A DNA stretch of 64,000 nucleotides, taken from the NCBI GenBank assembly GCA_022494885.1, contig JAGVSM010002913.1:62001-126000 (forward strand), written 5' to 3'. Below are positions 42,185 through 53,195 of this stretch, piece by piece (positions within the stretch are counted from its first letter, which is position 1; each line of letters starts with the position of its first letter). A program made the position numbers and the translations under genes. The notes beneath the pieces were generated by a model. The model ran no database searches and was not told the origin of the DNA. It worked only from the letters and a program-made list of their open reading frames with translations. The DNA comes from Micrasema longulum. Lineage: Eukaryota > Arthropoda > Insecta > Trichoptera > Brachycentridae.

Positions 42185-42835
42185 CTTACTTTAGAAGATC
42201 GCCGTCTACTATTAGACATGGGGGTGCTCATGACATACTTAGTGGACGCCTTGATAGTCCGGCTCTTTTGTCGGAGTTATCATTAAATGTCCCCGGCTAC
42301 CGCACCCGTCACACGTCGAGCTCTCTATTTCATGTGCCAGCAGTTCGTACGAACTATGCTCTGAACTCTCCACCTATACGGTTTGGTCGTGAATATAATT
42401 CGAACATTCCCCTGATTGATCCATTTGATTGTAAAAAAATAACATTTAAAATGCACGTCTTAAAACATACTTTTTTGTCTTATACTTAGTTTCAATAATA
42501 AAGTCTTATTTTATCTTATTTTATTTTATTTTATTTTATCTCTAATTCTTAATATTTTAAATATATTTATATTTTCGACACTTGACACTTGTGCAATATT
42601 AACACACATGTCCACCCTCATTCCAATATAACACCCACTCACACACCCTCTCACTCACTTACACTCACACAAACACACTTGTATGTATTGTACGTGTATT
42701 TAATGTATTTCTGTGGATATCTGTCATTGGTTTTATTCTCTGTATATTTTATTTGTTTTATTTTTGTTACATGTATTACTGTTGATATCCCCAATAAATA
42801 AAATATATATATAAATATATATATATATATATCAT
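42185..42835 (+). mobile_element. LINE 3' end (partner of SINE3)
   Basis: Frames read LEDRRLLLDMGVL, then SELSLNVPGYRTRHTSSSLF, HVPAVRTNYALNSPPIRF: the same LINE C-terminal block as at 44148-44519 (minus). The 3' UTR has a (TTTTA)n run at 42505-42540, CACACAC/CTCAC-rich sequence and TGTGGATATCTGTCATTGG, ending AATAAATAAAATATATATA. A frameshift near 42240 breaks the protein. The 109-codon minus frame (42651-42980) is a by-product. Confidence 0.65.
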
Positions 42836-43684
42836 AAATGGTTAGAGTACAAATGTCAATTTCGTAATTTAAAAAAAAGACAGAATGCCAAAATACTGTC
42901 CGAAAGGAACGCAAGGTTTGTTGACGCCTGTTAATAGTATGTGTGTTATTTGTAATCTTTGACGACATTTCGGATCGCATTTACCCTGATGATGCACGAC
43001 AAAAGACAACACAGGACATGCAAAGGAACAGCCATCCACGGGATGTAAGAAATTTAAGTGCCCACATTATATAAGTTGCTTAGATGCTGATAAAAAAAAC
43101 GCCTGTAATATTACTGTAAACTATTAAGCATGCATTGAGATGCATCGTACAAACAAAATTTATGCATTTAATTAAATGGCCTGGGTTTTAAATAAAGGCG
43201 CACGTGTTATTCTCACATATCTTATGTTTCTAAACGCAATAAACGGTACTTATTGCATGATAAAACTAATATTACTTTGAAAGTAGTTTTGTTTTTTGTT
43301 TTCGATAGGATATACTTAGTGCTTAAGACAGTAAAAATGTATTTTAATTAATATATCTTAGTTGCACATAATTATTCATTTAACGAAAGCAACTATTCAT
43401 ATACATAACGAGTATATTCAGTAAATTTTGCTCAATTTCCAAGGTCCATTTAATAACACTTACGGGTGACTGACTGCATGTCAATTGACAGTAAGTAAAT
43501 TGTATCAACATGTTTAGTCATTTGAATAGAGTCTATTAAAGTATAAAAATAGCCAAACATTCGTACCGTTTAGAAATTTTATATCAGTTATAAATAGATA
43601 CTGTTTATGACATTAAATTCAGATTTTCTATGAACAATTCAAAAATGAAATCAAAAAAGCTTGATTTGATTGAATATTGTCAGT
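42836..43684. other. No gene seen
   Basis: AT-rich to mixed DNA with no recognised element. Confidence 0.45.
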
Positions 43685-43857
43685 GCCGAGTCATTGAGGT
43701 TTACTTATAAAAGTCTTAAATTTTATGCATAATAGGATTACGAATGATGAAATCAGACGAGACTGGATATCGGAGACAGATTAGGAACGGTCACTAAGGT
43801 GTTTTAGTCATGTAGAACGAATGGATGAAGAAATAATGATATAACAGATTTCATTTT
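43685..43857 (+). mobile_element. RTE LINE, left piece
   Basis: The frame reads FMHNRITNDEIRRDWISETD then CFSHVERMDEE: the RTE-type RxTNExIRR...LRWFGHVERMxE block. It is interrupted by the LINE at 43858-44450 and resumes at 44450. Confidence 0.6.
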
Positions 43858-44452
43858 AATTTTTAATTTAATTTTGTTTATTCAGAAAAACAACAACAAT
43901 ACAAAAAAATATTTGCAACATTATAAAAAAAACATAAAATAAAGCCAAATCAGTTTTCCACATAAATATAATTATAAAAATCCAATTCAGTTAGATATTC
44001 ATTCATAGAAGTGCATGTGTTTGCGAGTTTTTTTTGTGTGAGGATGCGTGTGTAAAAAAGTGGAGTGTGGTTTTGGTAGGTATGTGAATATGTGTGTGAT
44101 TGTATATGGGTGTGAGGGTAGGTTTATGGACAGGGTGAGTATGTGTTTCATATGAGTGAATAGAAATAACTGAAATTTATTATGTAAAAATATATTTTTT
44201 TTTCAAATAATAGTTTTTTAATTTTGGTTTTAAAAGTGAGTTTACTGCAGTTAAATATGTCTATGTTATTGAAAAATACATTATAATTACGCGTCAAGCG
44301 AATCAGAGGAGAGTTCTGTGCATAGTTGGTACGAACTGTAGGTACATGGAAAAGAGATAGATTCGTGTGACGGGTGCGGTAGCCAGGTACATTAAAGGCC
44401 AACTTAGAAACCAGAACAGGACTATCAAGACGTTCATTAGGAATATCATGTA
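43858..44452 (-). mobile_element. LINE 3' end inserted in an RTE copy
   Basis: On the minus strand: NERLDSPVLVSKLAFNVPGY, RTRHTNLSLFHVPTVRTNYA, QNSPLIRLTRNYN, then a CACAC-rich 3' UTR and an AATAAACAAAATTAAATTAAAA tail at the left edge. It is the same family as at 42185. Its 5' edge abuts RTE sequence (44455), so it is a 5'-truncated insertion of about 590 bp. Confidence 0.7.
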
Positions 44453-44675
44453 AAATCCCATATACATATGCATATACCGAGAATGAATGGTAAAGTAGGA
44501 CGAGAACGAGGACGACCAAGACAGACGTGGTATGGTCAGATCATCCGAATTCTCAAAAGGGCACGTACGACAAGATGTATGAATGTGGAAGAAGATTGGA
44601 ATGTATGTTAGGATAGACATGTGTTCAATTTTCTTTGCCTATCCCTACGGGGAAATGGCGTAATGATAGTAGTAG
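44453..44675 (+). mobile_element. RTE LINE, right piece with (TAG)n tail
   Basis: The frame reads MNGKVGRERGRPRQTWYGQI, IRILKRARTTRCMNVEEDW: the GxxxxGRPRxTWxDxI...AxDRxxW end. The 3' end is CCTATCCCTACGGGGAAATG, GCGTAATGATAGTAGTAGTAG. The reverse copy at 49092 has the same end. The 105-codon minus frame is a shadow. Confidence 0.7.
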
Positions 44676-44687
44676 TAGTCTGAAAAC

Positions 44688-44830
44688 GGCATCCAAATCT
44701 AATAATATTGAGTGTAATGCGTGATCATTTCACGTTCATGTTACAAAAATGTTCAAGATATGCTGCGGTTGTTTTACCGATGCAGTACCCTATGCCATAT
44801 CAGGTGTGGATAGGGAATGATAGTTAGGGT
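44688..44830 (+). mobile_element. SINE1 3' part
   Basis: TGCGTGATCATTTCACGTTC, ATGTTACAAAAATG, AAGATATGCTGCGGTTG, CGATGCAGTACCCTATGCC and GGGAATGATAG. Confidence 0.6.
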
Positions 44831-45214
44831 ACATTTTTTTAGTCAGTAAAATTTGCAAATTTTATCAAAATTATATTCCGAGCTAAATTTAGTCGTAGAT
44901 TAATATTATTTTTCCGGTAAAAAAATGCGCTGAAGCGTAAAAATCTAATTTTTTCGTGATTTTTTTTATCCGATCTCAAAACATGTTCATCAATTTGATT
45001 AGATATTGCAGTTTTATAGCAATTCTTAAAAGTGTTAAATAAAAATTTCAAAATAAATAATATTATGTTCATATCTTTGTTTGATGGTGGGTCAGGACTG
45101 GACAGACATTTGACACCATTTCCCATTTAACTCTTTGATAACTGAACATAGATTTAATAGAGTTTTAGAACTTTTGTACTTGAATTATATTATTTATAGC
45201 TTGAAAATAATTTT
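44831..45214. other. Unrecognised; one 95-codon minus frame
   Basis: The frame 44839-45126 (minus) includes MGNGVKCLSSPDPPSNKDMN then Ile/Asn/Phe/Arg-rich sequence. Not recognised. Confidence 0.3.
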
Positions 45215-45217
45215 GTA

Positions 45218-45470
45218 GATCTCGTGGTGCGCATTTGCCTACCATGCAAGAGGTCTCGGGTTCGATTCTCGACGTTGTTGATATGAAATATTATTTTAAA
45301 GGGTGTTTATACAGTAGAATATTTCAAAGTCCCTAGACTGGTACCTGAAACGTAAGACTGATCACCTTACCTTCATGTAACAAAAATGATCAAGATACAC
45401 TGCGATTGGTTTACCAATGAAGTGCTCTATGCACCATTAGGTGCTGAAAGGAAATGATGATGAAACAATT
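45218..45470 (+). mobile_element. SINE1, near full length
   Basis: CTCGTGGTGCGCATTTGCC, TACCATGCAAGAGGTCTCGG, B box GGTTCGATTCTC, then TTGATATGAAATATT, GGTACCTGAAACGTAAGACT, GATACACTGCGATTGGTTTA, AGTGCTCTATGCACCATTAG and GAAATGATGATGA. The A box has lost about 10 bases. Confidence 0.8.
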
Positions 45471-45632
45471 AGCTTTTAAAAAAAAAATTAATATACAAAC
45501 AAGTGATACAAATTTGTACCTTCTGGGAATTGCAAAATAATTTATTTTCTATTTTTTCAATACGATTTATTTTCAAAAACAAATAAAAAACTAAAAAAAA
45601 AATCTGAAAAAAAATCACTTACTTGCTATCAC

Positions 45633-46061
45633 AATTGAACGTACTTATGCAGAAAGCAGCCAGCCATATAAAAATTAAACTGAGATTATAGCACTTTTGT
45701 GAAATGAGTGAATTATCAAATCTAAACAACAGTTGGAATGTTTTTGACTTTAACAAATGATAAACAATGAATAAATAAGTTTTTTTTTGTATTACAAACA
45801 AGAATCTAATTATGTATTTGACCAGTTTTAATGATTTTAAAAAACCATAAGATTTTTCTGAAGATGTGGGTGTTTTCTGCAAATTGAAAAATGCTTTTTT
45901 GTGACCGACACCATTTTCAAAAGGTGATACAGTTGTTTGTACGAAAGCGGTCTGGCTGTTTTCAGCAGAACATAAAATTGACTTTTCTGCACTCGATAAC
46001 ATCAATGTCTCATTTTTTCAAAATTGTGGACTGGCTGCTTTCTGCATAACTACATTCAATT
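45633..46061. mobile_element. MITE with 31-bp terminal inverted repeats
   Basis: Arms 45633-45663 and 46031-46061 are reverse complements with 2 mismatches in 31, containing TTATGCAGAAAGCAGCCAG. Inside, TTTTCTGCA-like words recur (45877, 45960, 45985). The 128-codon minus frame at 45619-46005 and that at 46018-46206 overlap the arms, so I judge them non-coding. Confidence 0.8.
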
Positions 46062-46552
46062 TAAGTTTATGAAGAAGTAGTAATTTTACACAACAAAACG
46101 GGTGATAGCTCGACGCAAAATTGAGCTCCAGGAAACAGTTTTTGGATTTAATTACTTCGGAATAACCAAAAATACGCAAGAATGTCCAAATATGTACCGA
46201 CAGCAATTAGTTATATCATATAAGATATATTTAAGTTATTTTTCAATAGGACAAATTTGTACCGTCAGGGAGCAAAGGGTTATGTAAAGTTGAGTTATCA
46301 CGATGTATGTCTATGTTAAATAATAATTACATTAAAAACTATTACAATATTATTAGTTATGTAATTTTGGCATTCATCTCTATTACATAACGATAAAATC
46401 AATTATAAACGTGATACGGACATATCACACGCCATAAACTAGCTTGTAAGATTATATAACTCTTGTATACAAAATGAAGTGCATATCCGTGGTCCAATGA
46501 TCGGAAGAAAGATCTAGCGTATAACAAGATCATTGCTTTGACTAATTTTTAT

Positions 46553-46714
46553 ATTAACAGAGATGACGAACATTTTAGAGAAGGTAATATTGAAGTCTAG
46601 GTCATCCACAGAGCTTATGACCTGTTATTGGCTGGTTTAAGTTGCCTCTTTACACACTGTGCAACATTCAGCATTCTGCCCATTTTCGAACATCTATATT
46701 CATATTGTTGATTA
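46553..46714 (+). mobile_element. M-family arm, cut by a Helitron-like end
   Basis: AACAGAGATGACGAACATTT, AGGTAATATTGAAGTCTAGG, CTTATGACCTGTTATTGGC, CACTTTACACACTGTGCAAC, CGAACATCTATATTC and TGTTGATT match the first arm of the 47389 copy and stop abruptly at 46714. Confidence 0.75.
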
Positions 46715-46715
46715 A

Positions 46716-46960
46716 TCTTTATATATAATTCTTCTGTACGCGCGTATGTCACTGAACTCCTAAACGGCTGGACCGATTTTTATGAGATTTTTGGTGTTTT
46801 TGAGTGGGTCTCTGGATGGTTTAGATCCACAATTGCTCCAGGTTGATAGGCAACAGCAAATCACACAACGAGGAAACGAAAATATTGAAATGTAAAACTT
46901 AAAATTTACTCAAAAAATTCTTATTACAAAATTATTATATTAATTAAATATTGTAATAAC
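46716..46960 (+). mobile_element. Helitron-like 5' end
   Basis: It begins TCTTTATATATAATTCTTC, preceded by A, and continues with TCACTGAACTCCTAAACGG, CTGGACCGATTTTTATGAG and GTGGGTCTCTGGATGG. TC starts inserted after an A, followed by TATATATA and GGCTGGACCGATTT, are how I remember lepidopteran Helitron ends. The 3' CTRR end and hairpin were not located, so the right boundary is a guess. Confidence 0.5.
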
Positions 46961-47388
46961 TTTATAATAAATTAACTAGTAGCAATTGTATTTTTTTAAA
47001 ATAAACCATGATGATTACTATTATTATTGTCAAATGTCGCAATTAATGTCAAACGTCAGGGGTGTTCAGAAAACAACGGGAATTTTTTAATTTTGCGGTT
47101 TGGAGAGTCCGATTTATTTATTTTTGTTGCTGAATTTGTGTGCCTAACAATATGTGCCTATGAAAGATTTACAAACCTAAAATGCATTTTTTTTTTTCTA
47201 CTTTTTTTCCATACTTCACTCTTTTAATATAAATCTTTTATTCTTTTTTTTACCATACATTACTTTTACTGAGTTTAACCATAACAATTAACAGTGTTTT
47301 CTTTATATTATATATCTTTGTACTTAACTTTAATTTTGTACAAATTGGTTACGGCCGTTAGTTATAATAATAAATAAGAACATATTAC
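46961..47388. other. No gene seen
   Basis: AT-rich. A 66-codon frame (47027-47227) ends in Phe-rich sequence and has no recognised motif. Confidence 0.4.
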
Positions 47389-47819
47389 AACAGAGATGAA
47401 AAACATTTAAGAGAAGGTAATATGGAAGTCTAGGCATCTACAGGGCTTATGACCTGTCAATGGCTGGTTTAAGTGGCCACTTTACACACTGTGTAACATT
47501 CACCATTCTGCCTATATTTGAACATCTATATTCCTTCAATTCTTTCATCTGTTGATGTTTATGAAGTTAAAGAGCTGAAACCTTTATTTATGCGGGTGAG
47601 ATTCATATTAATAAAGGCTTCAGCTCTTTAACTTCACAAACATTAACAGATGAAAGAATTGAAGGAATATAGATGTTCAAATATAGGCAGAATGGTGAAT
47701 GTTACTCAGTGTGTAAAGTGGCCATTTAAATCAGCCATTGACAGGTCATAAGCCCTGTAGATGCCTAGACTTCTAAATAACCTTCTCTTAAATGTTCTTC
47801 ATCTCTGTTGTAATATGTT
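47389..47819. mobile_element. M-family full palindrome, 431 bp
   Basis: Two arms of about 200 bp are reverse complements with only about six differences over a 160-base stretch compared by eye. Arm order: ACATATTACAACAGAGATG, GGAAGTCTAGGCATCTACAG, GACCTGTCAATGGCTGGTTT, CACTTTACACACTGTGTAAC, AACATCTATATTCCTTC, AAGAGCTGAAACCTTTATT. The loop is about 20 bases around ATGCGGGTGAGATTC (47600). Non-coding. The element's edge material continues to about 47905 (CCCCAGGGAGTTG, TTTGGACAAACTCAAAAT). Confidence 0.9.
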
Positions 47820-47929
47820 AATATAAACAGCTCCCCAGGGAGTTGAATCCAGTCCTTGTCTACTAAAATTTGGACAAACTCAAAATATTTTTAATAAATA
47901 AGAAACCTACAATGAAGTATGTATTACAT

Positions 47930-48240
47930 AGAGCCAATACGAATAGAGCACTATTCACCACCGTTAAGCTCCATAAGATTTCATATTTTGGTCATGTATT
48001 GAGAGGTGATTAATATGCCATACTTCAGCTTGTCATGAAGGGGATGATCGAGGGATATGGAGGGGTCGGAAGAAAACAGCTTTCCTCGCCTCGAAACATC
48101 CGAGCATGGACCGGGATTAGAACTGTGGAGGAGCTGTTTCGCACTGCTCAGGATAGGATAGCTTTCTCCCAAGTGGTTGTCAACATCAGGAGGACCCGAC
48201 ATGACACGTGAAGAAGAAGAAGGCATGTACTAATACATTA
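47930..48240 (+). mobile_element. RTE LINE C-terminal fragment
   Basis: The frame reads VKLHKISYFGHVLRGD, a stop, then LQLVMKGMIEGYGGVGRKQL, SSPRNIRAWTG, TVEELFRTAQDRIAFSQVV and a GAAGAAGAAGAAGG end. This is the RTE order YxGHVxR...GKIEGxRxxGRxxxSWLxNIRxWTG...LFRxAxDRxxF. One stop and some substitutions show it is dead. The minus 81-codon frame is a shadow. Confidence 0.75.
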
Positions 48241-49091
48241 ACATAGACTTATTGCACATTCGAAGGCACTGTACACCTTGATAGAAAAGTACCTAGACCA
48301 AGTTTTGCTGTCTTTGTTTGACGAGCTATTGAAAATCTAATTATTCTTATGGTGATAAGGTTAGAGAGTACTTTATTAAATTAATTATTTTATAAGGTAA
48401 AAAAACAATAAAAGTACATTTTTGTATTTCAAGTGTGGTGGACACCCGTACAGACAAAAAATAATGATTTTATGTGTCGATAAAATAATATAACGTTTAC
48501 GTATCTATAATCTGCACGTGTTTTGCTTTCAATAATTGGCCCTGCACTTTGGATCAACATCGTCTGTTCCACAAGGATGTGATAGCTGTTATGAAATATT
48601 ATAGTACGAACGAGTTACAACGGTGAATATTACATGATCAGGTGGTAAATGAGTGTAGTATGAAGTCAACTTTACTAACCACTTTCACCCACAAACTGGT
48701 GGCCGACATAAGGCGGAAACATTTCGCCCAAATTGTAAAGATAAAAAAACATATTTTGTTGTGGAACCAATGATGTCTAAACGGTGCCACTTAGTGGGTA
48801 TTCAAATTCTTTCACCCTAGAGGCAGGTATGAAAATAATAATACCCAGACATTTAGTGCTGTCAAACTTCGCGTTTTCTATTTTGTTAAAATGATAATAT
48901 AAAGTTTATTTGAAGTATTATACATGTGTGTACAATGCAATCTACATACTCAATCGGCATAAACTACCTAATAGACTCAAACGACTTCAGAATACACTCA
49001 TCCATTTGATTATCATAGGTAACTGGAATGACTCAAAATTAGACAGCGGGGAGACACCTCACACCCGCTTACTTCTGTTCACGGTACTTCA
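48241..49091. other. No gene clearly seen; possible LINE frame at the right edge
   Basis: AT-rich to mixed DNA. From 48910 a frame reads YTCVYNAIYILNRHKLPNRL, which could be post-RT LINE sequence, but the match is weak. Confidence 0.35.
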
Positions 49092-49800
49092 TAGTCTACT
49101 ACTACTACTACTACTACCATCACGCCATTTCCCCATAGGGGTAGGCAGAGAGAATAGACCGCTACACACGTCTATCCTGGCATACATTTCTAGCTTCTTC
49201 CACATTCATACATCTTATCGTACGTGCCCTTTTGAGAATTCGGATGATCTGACCATACCGCGTTTGTCTTGGTTGTCCTTGTTCTCGTCCTACTTTACCA
49301 TACATGCCCTTCGGTTCTGTCTGCTTTTGACATGACCAGACTTAAGATTTTGGTTTATCTGATCATGCCACGTCTTCCTTGGTCGTCCTCGTCTCACGTT
49401 GCCGTTCATTTTCGCCATATATACTTGTTTTACCATTCTTTCGTAGTCCATTCGTTCTACGTGACCAAACCATCTCAGAGACCCTTTCTTAATCTTATCA
49501 ATTATACTTGACTTAGATTTTTACACTCTCGCCTGATTTCATCATTCGTAACCCTGTCATACATTGATTTCCCACACATTTGTCTAAGAGATCGCATTTC
49601 AACCGCGTTTACTCAGCTTTCATCCTCCCTCTGCTAGTTCCATTTTTCACTTCCATACATAAGTGTTGGGACTCAAACTCCTAACGCTCCTATAAACCTC
49701 CGTGAAATTTTTTAACGCTTGCAGTTCATGGTTCATTTGTTCATTCTCTGTTGCATTCTCTCAATTTTCATCCACAATTTTTCCTTCTTCTCTAACTTTT
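49092..49800 (-). mobile_element. RTE LINE C-terminal region with (GTA)n tail
   Basis: On the minus strand: KNGTS-like upstream, MKIERMQQRMNEQMN-like, then after breaks WFGHVERMDYERMVKQVYM, AKMNGNVRRGRPRKTWHDQI, and the second-copy GRPRQTWYGQI-like end, finishing CCCCTATGGGGAAATGGCG and GTAGTAGTAGTAGTAGTAG at 49098-49119. It is a longer version of 44453-44675. The frames on the plus strand (48910-49335, 49269-49511) are shadows. Confidence 0.65.
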
Positions 49801-49804
49801 ATAT

Positions 49805-50530
49805 TGTGTTTGTGGCTTGACTGTGGAATCATCTCCCATCCAGTATCAAATATGTTTCTACAGTAGGTATCTCTGTTTAAATCACGCCCGAAGAAACATC
49901 TTCCTTCTCTTCAAAAATTCTTCTTTTTTCCACTCTCTTTATTTTCTTTTGTTATTGAAGACTTGTATTATTATTAATTCATTTACATACACACGCTCTG
50001 GCGTGAGATTTTAAAATCCAAATATTCAAACTTTTTATTTTACTATCTGAGCTAGATATGTTCCAATCATCGGAAATTGCCACTACAACTATGGTTGCAT
50101 CGTCTCCGTAGTATGTGATGTTAACGACCTTACCTCCTTTAATTTTAGATTTACTACTTCCTCCATTATTGAAAGCGGTTTATGTAATGATTTTGTTTGT
50201 GTAAGAAAAGGTTTTTGGCTCATATATTGTTGCGTTATATTTAGCTATAAAGGTGTTAAAATTGCTTAGTTTCTTTGTTGTTCTTAATATGTGCTTTGAA
50301 AAAAAATGATATTCCGAATTGAGTTGTACTAACTCCTTAGAATATAATTCGTATGTATTATACTTTGTACTATATGATTTGTAAATGAAAAAAATGATCT
50401 ATTTCATAGTTTTTTTATCGCATACGTTTTGAAACTACAATTATACATATAACACCGATTACTTTATTGCTTGGAAGAAATAGCCATTTGGCAATAAGCA
50501 CGCTAATATATAAACATGTAAGTGTAAATA
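49805..50530 (+). mobile_element. LINE 3' end (RT C-terminus plus tail)
   Basis: TTGACTGTGGAATCATCTCC (LWNHLPSSIKYVST), AATCACGCCCGAAGAAACAT, a CT-rich run, an interposed 400 bp, then GAAATAGCCATTTGGCAATA and AAATAAATAAAT at 50526. It is joined to the minus-strand RTE piece at the same point as the 40.3-kb copy. Confidence 0.6.
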
Positions 50531-50724
50531 AATAAATAAATAATCTAAGTACATGCAAGGAAATCTTGTCAAGGTCAACAATTTATTAAAATCATCATAA
50601 TTAATTACGATGTATTATTCCCCTGTAGGAAAATAAAAAAATATCATTAAACTTGTTGTTTATTACTTCAATAATGTTTCAATCAAACGAATTTGTGCCC
50701 GGGTGTATGATGATTACAATTATG

Positions 50725-50960
50725 TGAGAGAATCAGAACCACAACCCTGGAAGAGTGTTTTCGACTCGATGGCTGCTCTCAGGTAAAAATCCTGAAGGGA
50801 AATCGAGTGAAGACAAGTCCGCCTTATAGTGAGTAGTGAGTGGTTGGCGTCTATCGCGCTTGAGGTCCCGAGTTCTCCTGGCAGGGTCGAAGTAATAAAT
50901 ATATATTTTTTAAGGGGATTTCCCTATGCAATATTTTACTGTTTTTGACTTGTACATACA
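50725..50960 (+). mobile_element. SINE1-related copy with 5' extension
   Basis: ACAACCCTGGAAGAGTG, TTTTCGACTCGATGGCTGCT, AAAAATCCTGAAGGGAAATC, then a decayed tRNA-like part (GTGGTTGGCG, GAGGTCCCGAGTTCTCCTGG) and TGCAATATTTTACTG. It shares its extension with 27755-27830; the 3' body is missing. Confidence 0.6.
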
Positions 50961-51869
50961 TAAAGCGAACCTGATACTTTGTTGCCAAAATGACATAATG
51001 TGGGGGAAAAGAACAGCAGAATACAATTCACGTTAAATTTAATTTTAAAAAGGCATATCGAAAACTTAATTACATACGAGTATATACAGAATGCTTAAAA
51101 TTAGGTAATGAAATAATTATTTCCATTGTTAATATAAAAACAATAACATTTAGTAATAGCTTAATTCTAATGCGTTGTATTATGACTCAAACCAATAAAT
51201 ATATACCTACAAGTAAAATCGAAATGTTGAGATACTTTCTGGAACGCCCCGGGTCGAACCAAAGACAAAATCGGGGCTTTCAATACATTAACACTTATCA
51301 CATTCTCTTTTTGTATATCGCCACCAAGGCCCGTGAATGAAACATATTAGTGCAATATAACACTTGGTAATTCAGATATATTTTGATTTACCACCAATAT
51401 AAATTAATAAACTGACAAGTGAGTTGCATATTATTGAACTGATTGTATTAGCAGCTGTAATTGTATATTATTTTTTCAGGTCGCGTCAGAAGACGTTTTT
51501 AATAATGCAAACTATGTTTTACAATATCGCAATTAAAATAATTTCAATGACATGCGTAATGGATATTGTTGTTAAAATTAAATTAAAAGCGGCATTGTAT
51601 TTAATAGCGGATCGAATAAATTATTTATCAATCGTATTGATAATGCATTTATGCATAATATTTGGACCTCAAAATCTTTATAGATAACTGTAATAAACGT
51701 AAAGTTATTACAAATTAAATAGATAAACACGGTGTTTTAAGGCCAGAATTGTAGTGAATTGCAGAAGAACGTTATTCATGATAAACTTTAAAAAAATAAA
51801 CAATGTTTAGAGTATGTGCAAATGTTAGTAGAAAGGCTGAATTTCCTTATTTTTTCTGGAGTTATTTAG
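50961..51869. other. No gene seen
   Basis: AT-rich. The 87-codon frame at 51424-51687 is Ile/Leu-rich and unrecognised. Confidence 0.4.
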
Positions 51870-52185
51870 ATCTAAATCTGTTGCAACAGAGAGGGAAAAC
51901 ATTTTCGAGAAGGAAATATGGAAGTCTGACATTTACAGGGCCTATGACCTGTCATTGGCTGGTTTAAGTGGCCACTTTAAACACTATGTAACAATTACCA
52001 TTCTGCCCATGAAACAAAATACTTGAGAACAATTGTTCATGTTTTTAATCGACAATGTTTTGAGTATGTCCAAATGTTTGTATATCTGCAATGGCCACTT
52101 AAACCAGCAAATCACAGGTCATAAGCCCTGTAAATGCCTAGACTGCCATATTCCCTTCTCTAAAATGTTTTCAATCCCCTTTTTT
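51870..52185. mobile_element. M-family palindromic copy
   Basis: Left: CTGTTGCAACAGAGAGGG, AAATATGGAAGTCTGAC, GGCTGGTTTAAGTGGCCAC. Centre: CAATGTTTTGAGTATGTCC. Right: TGGCCACTTAAACCAGC, AGGTCATAAGCCCTGTAAAT, CCATATTCCCTTCTCTAAAA. The internal deletion differs from that at 20389. Confidence 0.8.
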
Positions 52186-52944
52186 TAGGGTTATAAGTTT
52201 ATCCGAAGTCGCACGGAAAAAATAATAATACCGTTGTCATCGTAATATTTTGCCTATTTAAAAAAAAAATTAAAAGACCCTATTGGTGAACGACTGTAAG
52301 GACACGCGGTCTTACTTTTCTTTATAAAAACGTATTCCTGTATTTTCTCCCTGTGAAATTGCACCAAAGCCATAAATTACGCACTATAGATATCTATCAT
52401 TGGCGTGGCCTTGTCGTTTGTTATTTTTGTTGTTGGTAAATTGTCTTTTATAAGAGCTAGAACCATCTAAAACCCTTAAAAGTGCTTAGTTTTATCTGCC
52501 ATCTTTGGGTGCACGGTATACAATTACGGCAAATTATTTTTGAAAGGAGCAAATCGTGCCTGCACATAATTTTTTTCTGTTACACTTTCTTTAAAAAATA
52601 AAATAATAAGCAGATACATTTTAAAATTGCGACATAAATTTTAAATGTAAAGTTCTGAGATACGTTTTATTTTCAATTAGTCACATCGATTATTTGAGTA
52701 GATACTAGATATACATATTACGTAATATTTTAAAAGTTATTTTATCACTTATATTATGCGCTCCAAAAGCTATGTAATTTTCATGTGATTAGCTGTCATA
52801 TCGTAATACTAAAAGTTTGTATGGATAAAGTAAAAGTTTGGACATGCTTTTAGAAAAAAAAACTTTATTTTCTAAACGATTAAACACCGTTACTCCTTTG
52901 ATGATGCCGCAAGTGGTAAAAAAAATCAACATTCATTAATTTCT
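52186..52944. other. AT-rich DNA, no gene seen
   Basis: No recognised element. Confidence 0.45.
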
Positions 52945-53195
52945 TGTCGCCACCCGGTGGTGAATAGAGCACAGAATCGTTGGTATAGCAGCGTATCTTC
53001 ATCGTTTTTGTAAAGGTAATGTGAGGTTAGGTGAGCAGTCTAATGTTTTAGGGGCCAGTCCAGGAACAATGTAATATTACAGTGTATAACCACATTTAAA
53101 ACCAATATTCCACGTCCACCCTTCTAAGAATCGAACCCAAGACTTCAAGCATGGTAGGCTAAAGCGGTAATCACTACACTACAAGGCGGACTTAC
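52945..53195 (-). mobile_element. SINE1, near full length (minus)
   Basis: In reverse: GTCCGCCTTGTAGTGTAGTG, TTTAGCCTACCATGCTTG, GGTTCGATTCTTAGAAGGG, body with GGACTGGCCCCTAAAACATT, CCTCACATTACCTTTACAAA and CTGTGCTCTATTCACCACCG. More diverged than the 39929 copy. Confidence 0.75.

Noticed and set aside
42500..42835. Regulatory AT-rich region
   Set aside because: The (TTTTA)n and (TA)n runs belong to the LINE 3' end and its tail.
45619..46206. 128- and 62-codon minus-strand ORFs
   Set aside because: They overlap the 31-bp terminal inverted repeats of a MITE, and their composition follows AT-rich DNA.
48910..49511. 141- and 80-codon plus-strand ORFs
   Set aside because: They are antisense to an RTE C-terminal region with a trinucleotide tail.
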